Positions 10,880-22,400 of a stretch of DNA of 64,000 bases are shown one piece after another. The notes under the pieces are model-generated. The model searched no databases and had not been told where the DNA came from. It saw only the letters and a list, made by a program, of their open reading frames with translations. How positions within the stretch are numbered: the stretch's first letter is position 1; each line of letters begins with the position of its first letter. This DNA comes from Eriocheir sinensis (lineage: Eukaryota > Arthropoda > Malacostraca > Decapoda > Varunidae), in contig NC_066517.1 in NCBI RefSeq assembly GCF_024679095.1, forward strand, positions 3,128,105 to 3,192,104. The letters run 5' to 3'. The position numbers and the translations under genes are program-made.

Positions 10880-12838
10880 GAGGTGTAGTCGGGGGGAAAG
10901 GATGTTACCCACGGCTCAGTATCAAGTAAGAAATTTGGGCAAGTCAATTTTGTAAAGGTTATTCAAAGGTTTAGGTATAGTCTGGCTCGGCTAAATGTGC
11001 GATTGTTGACGGGGTCAGTGTAGGGGATCCCCTTGTACAGCATTGCCGCGTGTCTCCTAGCCCGCGATGTAGAAATGTTCTAATATAAGTAAAACCATGG
11101 CAAATATGATCAGCAAATGTGCATACACATTTAATCTTAGTATCATAATGTATGAAAGAACAGTTAACTTATTATGGATAAGATATTTATAAGCATATAA
11201 AGAAACATATCATACATATTTTACAGTGTTGCTAAAAAAAATGCTATACTTATTATTGAGTTTCCCTTTCGTTTTGGGACGTGTAAGTAGTTTCACAATT
11301 ATCTTTTGATTATATCATGAAGGAAGGTACGTTAAAATAAGCTGACATGAGTAAGAAGAAAAAAAATACATTCAAATCCTCGTGGCGGTAACGCAACGAG
11401 AGAGAGAGCAAGAGGCAACCAGCGGGGGGTTAAAAACGTGGCAACGCTGTACTCCCGGATTATTCCTCACATGGCACCTTACAGCCGCACTTTAAGATGA
11501 GTCTTACTATAGTAGTCCCTCATCATATTACATTATTCAGCAACTGTGTCATCATGTAGGAGGGTTGAGTTAGGGTGAGGGGGGAAGGTCGGGACACAGG
11601 GCTCATTATTAAGTAGAACGTTGGGGCAGGTCAGTTTTGTATAGATTCTTAAGAGTTTAGATAATTATCCTTCATTCTGTTACATCATTTAGTGTGTCAT
11701 GTAGGAGGGATGAGTTAGGGTGAGGGGGAAAGGTTGGGACACACGGCTCACTATTTAGTAGAAAGTTTGGAAGGTTAGTTTTGTAAAAGGTCTTCAAAGG
11801 TTTAAATTATCATTCTATTACATTATTCAATCAACTGTGTCATGTAGGAGGGTTGAGTTAGGGTGAGAGGGAAAGGTTGAGACACACGGCTCACTATCAA
11901 GTAGGAAGTTGGGGGGTCAGTTTTGTAAAGATTCTTACTAGTTTAGATAGTTATCCTTCATTCTATTAAATTATTCAACTAAGTGTAGGAGGGTTGAGTT
12001 AAGGTGAGGAGGAGAGGTTGGGACACATGGCTCATTATCAAGTAGGAAGTTGGGGGTCAGTTTTGTAAAGATTCTTACTAGTTTAGATAATTATCCTTCA
12101 TTCTATTACATTATTTGACCAAGTGCAGGAGGGTTGAGTTTGTTGGAAGGGGAAAAGTTGTTGCACAAGGCTCACCATCAAGTAGGAAGTTGGGGCAGTT
12201 CGGTTATGTAATGGGTCTTCAAAGGTTTAGGTCAGGGATCTCCAAACTGTGGCCCGGGGTCCACATCCGGCCCACCATATGAATTCATCTGGCCCGCAGC
12301 GTGGTGGCCCGGACTGGGAGATTTTGAATTTAAAAGAAATTGCTATCATCCTTGACATTAATGCATTTACGTGAAAATGAAGGCAGGAATATTTTTGATT
12401 TACGTCTATCAATGCCTACACGTTTTGTTTTGATTATCTTCCATTTGTTTTACTTTAGATTGAGTTCGCTAATTACGAAACTGACGCTTCTTTATTTTTC
12501 CTGTGGCCTGCAAGAATTTGCCAAATATAAAATGTGACCAGCTGCCTTGTATAGGCCAACCGGCCTCTTGCAGACTCCTTACATTCTTATATTCTTATGT
12601 TCTCACACAAAAGTTTGGAGAGCCCTGGTATAGGCTATTACCTCTCATCATATTACGTTACTTAACCAAGAGTGTAATGCAGGAGGGTTGAGTTGGGTGA
12701 GGGGGAGGAAAAGGTTGTTACCTGTGGCTCACTACCAAGTAGAAAGTTCGGGAGGTCAGTTTTGTAAAGGGTCTTAAAGTTTAGGTAATTACCCTACATT
12801 ATATTATATTATTCAACCAGGTGTCATGTAGTTGTCAG
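10880..12838. repeat. About 142-bp minisatellite array, interrupted by a hAT-like insertion
   Basis: The landmark GTAGGAGGGTTGAGTTAGGG recurs at about 11557, 11701, 11844, 11985, 12125 and 12679. The first five are 140-144 bp apart; the last gap is enlarged by the 395-bp insertion at 12233-12627. A lone partial unit lies at about 10880-10985. Each unit also carries GGCTCACTATCAAGTAGGAAGTT and CAGTTTTGTAAAG. Confidence 0.85.
12233..12627. mobile_element. hAT-like miniature element carrying a CR1 3' tail
   Basis: The termini are CAGGGATCTCCAAACT and AGTTTGGAGAGCCCTG, inverted repeats matching at 15 of 16 positions and typical of hAT ends. The flanking 8-mers gtttaggt and gtataggc match at 6 of 8 positions. 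No transposase frame is present. Positions about 12535-12600 resemble a CR1 LINE 3' end, implying an older insertion carried inside. Confidence 0.75.
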
Positions 12839-13680
12839 TAATTATCTTGGAGACACTTATTACCCTCATTTTTAGCAAGCCTCACATTACTCTGCACTCA
12901 CCCCATTAGTGTCCACCTCTAGAGTAGGTTTTGTACCTCACAGTCCAGCCCTTGGTGTATATGGCTCCATATTTCCACTCGATCTTTTTTTATTTTGAAC
13001 GTACAGGGTAAACTATACTGAATTTGAGGTGATGTGGTGCACAATAGAAAGTGTGTTATGAAAGTAGGCTCTGATGGTTTTGTAGATGAGCAGTGCAGTG
13101 TGTGGTGTTTGGGAGGGCTGGTGTGCCTGCCTGCTGGAGGGGTGTGGAGGAGGGAATGTCCATCGGAGGTGATGTGTTGTTGCCTTAAACGAGGTGCTGG
13201 TCATTTTCCTTCTTTTCCAGAAATTGAAAAAAAAGTCATTTCCGGTCATCTTGTGATATGGGTAGAAAATGTAGCAGGAAGATAGGATGGACAATTGAAT
13301 AGACGTATGGAAATGAACTTGCCTAATGATGTGATTCCTTGCTTTACCTAAATTTTATACCTCACCTCATTTTTTTCATATTTTTTTCCTAATACGAATT
13401 CCAATTATAAAAGGGACAGGGGAGATACAGTGTCATATATACATTTGAGATAAGGGAGCGTAGGTCTTACTTACCCTGATTTTTTAATTTTTTAGCTGAA
13501 TATATATACCTTAGCTCAGCTCTATATTTTTTCCCTAATTAGAATTTTAATTGTGGAAGACATGAGAGATACAGTATGGTCTATTTGTTTATGAGTCAAA
13601 TCTGTTTAGAATTATTGTTCATCCTTAACCATAGTGTAGTGGACCTGCCCAATGTAGAAATTCCTCCCAAGCTCAACATG
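12839..13680. other. Intergenic DNA, nothing recognised
   Basis: This is AT-rich sequence without tandem repeats, exons or clear element termini. Confidence 0.35.
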
Positions 13681-13826
13681 TGGGTGGGATGCCTCTTTGG
13701 CCGACTGGTTAAGAAGTGGCTTTCCTGTCCAGCCGTCCTTAACCAGTCAGCCAAAGAAGTCTTCTGTGGTGCCCCAACAGTCTCCAAGACTCCGGGTAGG
13801 TAGTAGACAAAGAGGCACCCCACTCA
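13681..13826. mobile_element. 146-bp foldback MITE with nested inverted repeats
   Basis: The outer inverted repeats TGGGTGGGATGCCTCTTT (13681-13698) and AAAGAGGCACCCCACTCA (13809-13826) match at 15 of 18 positions. A second pair, CTTTGGCCGACTGGTTAAG (13695-13713) and CTTAACCAGTCAGCCAAAG (13738-13756), matches at 18 of 19. The inner arm resembles a tRNA A box (GGCCGACTGGTTAAG), so a folded tRNA-derived origin is possible. Confidence 0.6.
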
Positions 13827-15450
<1,624 letters not shown>

Positions 15451-16012
15451 TTAGTGTGTCATTACATGCAGGTTTTTACTTAAATTTTGATCCAAATTTT
15501 CTAAAGTTGGTAATGCTTTTCAGGGACACTTGTGTTCTTGCGTATTGTGTGTGTTTAAGTTTCTACTTTAGAGAATGATGCATCTATGGTACAGTACCAT
15601 AAGAAAACAAAATCTTGTAATGCGTCCGAACACATGTATGACCATCAAACACACGTAAGGGTCAAGGTAAGGTTGGGAGTGTGCACTAAATAATTACTCT
15701 GGAAAATGGAACTAAGGTGTAAATATATAATGTTGTCAATGTAAGGTTGATAAATATTATTTTTATTGACTTATCTAAACCTCAGTTAAGTTTTTTGAAG
15801 CATAAGTCTATTTTCTGATATGAATACTAATTGTAATGGAGGATATGATTACATACCCTAGGCATCACTTTTGCCCCAGGTGGATTTAAGGTAATGCCTT
15901 CTCAAATGCATGACTATCAAATTGGCAATATGTTGGTCTTTGAGGGATTTGATTTTATGGTGCCGGTCGCTGAGTCACTGTCTGTTCTGTTGTTTCCTTA
16001 TTTGCATATTAA

Positions 16013-16248
16013 CCCTTAGACGGCGGTGAAACTTTATATAGACGGTCCAAAATTCAGTCAGTCAGTTTTGTATGGCAGAAATATAACAACAATTCCAGGT
16101 TGTGGTAGAATCTATATATAGACGATAGTTAAAACATCTCTTATGCGGCGTAACTATATTTATGCTACGGTCCTAAGGTCGGCAGTGACTATATATTGAC
16201 GATTCATTTTGGGGGAGCTACTCTTCAAATACTGCCGCCGCCTAAGGG
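16013..16248. mobile_element. 236-bp TTAA-flanked MITE (piggyBac-like)
   Basis: TTAA at 16009-16012 precedes CCCTTAGACGGCGG; the right end reads CCGCCGCCTAAGGG followed by TTAC. The termini are inverted repeats with one mismatch, and the target duplication has decayed by one base. Internal ATATA-GACG motifs repeat. There is no coding capacity. TTAA target use and a CCC start are piggyBac hallmarks. Confidence 0.75.
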
Positions 16249-16559
16249 TTACTCACAGCGTTGATCCCTTTTTGCAAGAGTCAAAACATCAAACTTTTCT
16301 AATTATGTTATCATGGTGTAGCGTTATGGTGTCAGTGTAACCAAAGTGTAATGTGTGTGGAGCAGCCCAAACCAGACACAAGGGTGCTGGGCTGCCTTCA
16401 CCTCTACCTATGCACAGGGAGTGAGGGCAGGGAAGGGGAGGAAGCTGGCCTCAAAATAATGATTCATCTGTATGTTCATAGGTTTTGTATCAGAGAAGTG
16501 CTTGTTACTAAGACTGAATTAAACCCTCACACTAACCCCCCCACCCCCACCCCTAATGG

Positions 16560-16765
16560 CATGTTCTCATTCTCCCCCCCCCCTCCCTTTCTCCCTCCCT
16601 TTGCCCAACTAGTTTTCAATGCCCTCTCTCCCTCCCTCCCATCCTCCCTCCCTTTGCCCAACTAGTCCACAAAGCCTCCTCCCTCCCTTCCTCCCTTCAC
16701 ACAACTAGTTACCAATACCTTCTCTTCCTCTCCCTTGTTCTCCCTCTTTCAAGCCATTACCTTTG
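16560..16765. repeat. Pyrimidine-rich imperfect tandem repeat
   Basis: These are CTCCCT/TTCCC-rich units containing CCAACTAGTT..CAATG..CTCTC, related to the array at 17400-17850. Confidence 0.7.
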
Positions 16766-16970
16766 GCCTCAGAATCACTTCAATAATGTCACAGTAAGGG
16801 TTTAACCGTTTGTCTCCGTCACCGGCCAACCTAATGGGCAGGGGTCAGGTCGGGGTGACATGGGGCAGGAGGACGGGCCAGGCCGGGCCACACCATTCCC
16901 CGGGGTGCGCTGACCAATTTGTACTCACCATTACAGTCAGTACTCGTGAGGGAGAAAAAAATGATGCCTC

Positions 16971-17216
16971 AGGGAATTGAATTGAGGTACAGAAATTTAA
17001 ATGCCAAAATAAGTAATGTAGAAAATATTTTACTGTAGGGAATTGAATTCAGATACAGAAAACTAAATGTCAGAATAAGAATGTAAGAAATGATTTTACT
17101 TCAGGGAATTCAGTTGAGGTACAGAAAACTAAATGTCAGAATAAGAATGTAAGAAATGATTTTACTTCAGGGAATTCAGTTGAGGCACAGAAAACTAAAT
17201 GTCAGAATAAGTAATG
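16971..17216. repeat. About 70-bp tandem repeat, 3-4 copies
   Basis: The unit GGGAATTGAATTCAGATACA..GAAAACTAAATGTCAGAATAAG recurs at about 16973, 17039, 17105 and 17170 with few mismatches. Confidence 0.85.
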
Positions 17217-17399
17217 TTTATCAGTTTTTTTTTAGTTTTTCTTACATGAACTTAATTTTTTTCTATTTTTTATTTTTTTATTTTTCCCTGGCGAGTGGTA
17301 ATCATTGTAACGGTGTTCATGCGTCAGTCAGCACACCCTAAACAACATTGATCGGCGTCCCTGGGTTCCTCGATCACCAGGATAAAGCTATAGAGTTGC

Positions 17400-17850
17400 T
17401 GCCACTGAGCTAGTCCCCAACGACCCTCCCCTCCTTCCCCCCGCCCTTCACCCAACTATAGCCCCCAGAGTCCCTTCCCTCCCTCTCTCTATCTCCCTCT
17501 TTCCCTCTCTTCCTCCCTTCACCCAACTAGTTACCAATGTCCTCACTCTCTCCCTCATTCTCTCTTTCAACCCAACTATAGCCCCCAGAGTCCCTTCCCT
17601 CCCTCTCTCTATCTCCCTCTTTCCCTCCCTCCCTTTCTTTCTTCGCCCAACTCGTTCCCAATGCCCTCTTTCTCTCCCTTCCTCCCTCCCTTCTTCCAAC
17701 TAGTTTCCAATGCTCTCACTCCCTCCCTCCCTTCCTCAACCCAGCTATAGCCCCCAATGCCTTCTCCCTTTCTCCCTCCCTTCATCAAACTATATTTCCC
17801 AGCATCCTTTCCCTCCCTCCTTCCTTCTCTCCCTTTTCTCTCAAGCAGCA
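17400..17850. repeat. Pyrimidine-rich array with a recurring CCCAACTATAGCCCCCAGAG unit
   Basis: A unit of roughly 120 bp with the core CCCAACTATAGCCCCCAGAG followed by CCTTCCCTCCCTCTCTC is repeated at 17451 and 17571 and in degraded form at 17739. It lacks coding content; purine-strand open frames (Glu/Arg/Gly) are artefacts. Confidence 0.8.
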
Positions 17851-18239
17851 AAGACAGCCTCAGTCAGTTCAGTCAGTCAGTGGCAGGTCCAGGAAGGGGG
17901 TGGGCTTGCGGGGACTTGCTGGCTGGTGGCGACAACTACCACACACAACAGCAGTTTTTATAGTGTATCCGAGTGGCTACTTTAGGTGTTGAAGGGTAGC
18001 TCAGCGGTGAAGTGTGGGTGTGATCTTCTCTCGTATCCTCCTGCAAGAACCGAGTGATTGTTTATATTTCAACCATATGCATGCCTCTCGACTCTTTATA
18101 TATTATTATAATTATATAAACTCATATCTTGTTGTTTTGACACCTTTGAAGAAAAAATTAAAAAGCCAAGATTTGTTTCAGTTATCCTGGTTCCCTCTAG
18201 TGTTTCAACCGAGTTTTATGCACATAAGGATTTGAGGTA

Positions 18240-18540
18240 ATTTCATGTACGTAATCTCACTTCCATATCTTTTGTCCTTGTCTTCATATCTCTTTTGTCC
18301 AACTTTTTCCCTGTTCATACATGTTCGTAGCTCTATGACAATCTCCACAGCCAGACTATTCCAAGCACCAACAAATCTATCAGGGAAACCGAACTTCTTG
18401 ACATCCTTTCTACATCTTTTTTCTGAATTTATACATATTCACATCCCCTTGACCTCCCACTCCCCCTGCCAGCAAGTCTTCAGTGTCCACATGCTCCAGG
18501 CCCTTGACATGGGGGAAGGAGGTTCAGGGATATGATGAAA
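18240..18540 (-). mobile_element. CR1-like LINE C-terminal fragment
   Basis: On the minus strand an uninterrupted stretch reads CRKDVKKFGFPDRFVGAWN, then SLAVEIVIELRTCMNREK. It is the extreme C-terminus of a CR1-clade polyprotein, equivalent to CSRDIKKYSFPQRNIEVWN at about 26930-26990. It is truncated on both sides. Confidence 0.75.
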
Positions 18541-18726
18541 GGAAGCATAAAGTAACAACACCAGGCATCTGTTTACTTTATACATGCAACATACTGCAGC
18601 ATTTTCTTTACCTCCCACCCTCTGTACCATGAACACTCAGGGAGTGGTGGTGCTCCTTGCCCTCAGAAATAAAAGTCATTAGATGACTGAACAAAGAATT
18701 AATTTTGTTCTTTATTTTTTAATTAA

Positions 18727-18939
18727 CCTGGTAGCTGCAGGGATCATGTTTCTTAATGGCCCCTTTAAGGGAGAAAAATGAGAAAAAATCATCACTCATA
18801 CAAACCTTTCATAATATATATCAAAGCATTTGTGATCAGATTATGCATCATCTATTTTGGGGGGTTTAATCATGGCACAAATTTGGCCCATCGCTGCTAC
18901 ACGGTAAAGCCACAAATTTGGCCCGTCGCTGCTACCTGG
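18727..18939. mobile_element. 213-bp TTAA-flanked MITE, copy A
   Basis: It is flanked by TTAA at 18723-18726 and 18940-18943. The ends are CCTGGTAGCTGC and GCTGCTACCTGG, inverted repeats. It is about 80 percent identical by eye to copy B at 20123-20325, sharing GGATCATGTTTCTTA and ATATATATCAA(A/C)GCATTTGTGA. It is non-coding and piggyBac-like. Confidence 0.88.
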
Positions 18940-19431
18940 TTAAGCACACAGCTGCTGAATATATGGGATGAAGAAGTAAGAACTGTGCCGTGTTTGAGCT
19001 TTCTTCTTTTTAACTTCCTGATGAAAACAAGAATGAATATAATAGACAAATATCTATAAGAGCAGTGGCTTGGTGTCTATTTTATTGAACACATAGTATT
19101 GCTGAGTGTACCAGATAATGCTTATGAACATTTGAAAGACGTCATTTTTGTTAATTATTGTTTTGTTTTGTTGTTTTGGTTATTTTGTTTTTCAGGAATT
19201 CCAAAAAACAGTATTTACTTGCATTTTCAGAAGGCAGAAGGGAAGGAATTTGTTAGAAGGGAAATTCAGAAGAGAAGGGAATTGAGGTTTCTAAGAGTAA
19301 TTTTCTTCTTTGGTTTTGGTTCTGTTTTGTTATGAGAAAGCTGTGGTGAAGGACAAGTACAATATGTCAGGTCATGCTTTAAGAACCCACCAATGACCTA
19401 AATACCTTTTTGTGTGTGTTTTCAGAGCACC

Positions 19432-19492
19432 ATGGTGAAGGTGAAGGCCAAGGCTGACGCAGGGAAGGTGGCGACCCCGGAGAAGGTGTCAG
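19432..19492 (+). CDS. Nop6-like gene, coding exon 1
   Basis: An acceptor (ttttcag|AGCACC) precedes the ATG at 19432. The exon ends TCAG|gtgagt with one base of the next codon, encoding the initial 20 residues. Confidence 0.78.
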
Positions 19493-22400
19493 GTGAGTGG
19501 CATCGCGGGGGGCAGGGAGGGATTTACCTTTATGCAACTCAACTCAGTTCCCTGGAGTATCATTTTATCTTTTTATTTTTTATTTATTTATTTATTTTAT
19601 TTACAGGAGAGGAAGCAGCTCAAGGGCCACCCGAAATTGACCTCTCTTTTGGGCACTCTTTACTTTTGTTTATTATGGGAGCGGCGAGTAGCGTTTTATT
19701 GTATTTTATTTTTTTAACTCTTTTATTACCCTTGAGCCGTCTCCTTTGTTGTAAAAAAAAAGTATAGGAAAAAAAACGCTTATCACTGCTCCTACAAAAG
19801 ATAAAAGTGAGGAGTGGCCAAGAGAGAGGTCAGTTCTGGGTGGAGAGGTGTCCTGATACTCTCCTCCTACATCACTCCTACACTCTTTTATTGCCCTTGA
19901 GCCGTCTCCTTTGTTGCAAAAAAAAAGTATAGAAAAAAAATGCTAATCGCTTCTCCTTCAAAAGATGAAAGTGAGGAGTGGCCAAAAGAGAGGTCAATTC
20001 TGGGTGGAGAGGTGTCCTGATACTCTCCTCTTACATCACTCCTGCATTACTCCTTCTGACATCTAGTTTTCTCACCTAAACTCATTCCCTGGATTATCGT
20101 TTTTTTCATGAGGTGGCATTAACCCGGTATCTTCGGGGATCATGTTTCTTAGCAAGAAAAATGAGAAAAAAATCATCAATCACGCAAACCATTTCATAAT
20201 ATATATCAACGCATTTGTGATCAGTTTATGCATCGTCTATTTTGGAGGGTTCATATCATAGCAAAAATCTGACCCATCACTGGTACACGGTAAAGCCTCA
20301 AATTTGGCCCGGCACTGCTACCGCGTTAAGGAGCTGACAGGCTTTTTTAACTCCAGGCTCCAGCTTTTTCTTGCCATCAGTATAATCACATGAGGGTATA
20401 TGCTTTACCCTGAGTATAAGCATCCAGTGAGCCTTTTTGTCCCTGTTTTTTTATTTCTGCCCTTGAACTGCCTCCCTTGCTGTAAAATATAAATAAATAA
20501 ATGAAATAATAATGAAAACAAAACAGACATACAGTAAAATCTTGTTAACAGTGTATCTGCAGGCTTTTTTTGTTCAGTATTACTTTTTTTTCTTTTTTTT
20601 TCCCTGAGCTGTTTCCTTTACTGTAAAAAAAAAAGTAATGAACATAGTATTATAATCTTGTTTCTTCCAGAGAGTGAAGAGAAAATAATGTAAACTCCTA
20701 TATTACAACCACATTATATGGATCATTACTACAATATTCTTGCTTCTTCCAGATTAAAGAGAAAGCAATGTAAACTATTATATGTATTACAATTACATTA
20801 TATGACTCATTACTTTATTAGTGTGTGCTAAAGTAAACAAGTTCCCATCGTTATTGAAATACCTTTGTATCTGATACTAAAACAATTGCAACAGTAGTGA
20901 TTTCAACTGTCAACAACAATAACAGGAAAAATCTATAAGGGAATACTTTCTTTGTCTATCTATCTCTATCTAGCTATCAGTCAATCACTCAGTCAGTCAG
21001 TCAGTCAATCAATCTACTTAACTGACCTCAACACCTCTATTCATTTTTGCTTCATAGTGAAAAAGATAAAAATGAAACAAAACCAACCCATGCATCAACT
21101 ACTTAATTGGTTTCATCTACTCTATTCATTTTTGCTTCATGGTGAAAAAGAGAAAAATGGAACAAAACCATTTTTGCTTCATAGTGAAAGAGAGAAAATT
21201 GGAACAAAATCTACCCATGCATCATCTACTTTACTGGTTTCATCCACTCTATTCATGTTTGCTTCATGGTGAAAAAGAGAAAAATGTAGCGACACTAAAT
21301 CCTACACAATCTACTAAACTGGCCTCAACACCTCTACTCATTTTTGGTTCATAGTGAAAAAGAGAAAAATGTAGCAACACTAAATCCTACATAATCTACT
21401 AAACTGGCTTCAACACCTCTATTCATTTTTGCTTCATAGTGAAAAAGAGGAAAATGTAGCAAGACTGAATCATGCATCATTGTCTTCAACACCTCTATTC
21501 ATTTTTGGTTCATAGTGAAAAAGAGGAAAATGTAGCAACACTGAATCATGCATCATTGTCCTCAACACCTCTACTCATTTTTGGTTCATAGTGAAAAAGA
21601 GGAAAATGTAGCAACACTGAATCATGCATCATTGTCCTCAACACCTCTATTCATTTTTGGTTCATAGTGAAAAAGAGGAAAATGGAGCAACACTGAATCA
21701 TGCATCATTGTCTTCAACACCTCTATTCATTTTTGGTTCTTAGTGAAAAAGAGGAAAATGGAGCAACACTGAATCATGCATCATTGTCTTCAACACCTCT
21801 ATTCATTTTTGGTTCTTAGTGAAAAAGAGAAAAATGGAACAACACTGAATCATGCATCATTGTCTTCAACACCTCTATTCATTTTTGCTTCTTAGTGAAA
21901 AAGAGAAAAATGTAGCAACACTGAATCATGCATCATCCACTAGATTGTCTTCAACACCTCTACTCATTTTTGCATCATAATGAAAAAGAGAAAATTGGAA
22001 CAAGACAAAACCATGCATCGTCTAAATTGGCTTCAACCATTCTCCTCATTTTTGGTTCTTAGTGAAAAAGAGAAAAATGGAACAACACTGAATCATACAT
22101 CATCCACTAAATTGTCTCTATTCCAACTTTTAGGGAAGAAAAAGAAGGAGCAAAAGAAAGTCCTGAAGGTGGTCAGCGAGAGGAACGGAGGAGGAGCAGC
22201 CCAACAGCAACCACCCGCAGTGTCCCTCAAGGCTAAGAAGAAGAAGAACAGGAAGAGGAAGAACAAGAACAAAGGTGGGACTCCAAACGAAACTCCCTCC
22301 GAGGCAACAACCACCAAGGAAATCGTGCCCCAGGAATCAGACAGCAAGGGCACGGTGGAACAGAATGGCGAGGACAAGAAGACTCCAGCTGGTGAGACGA

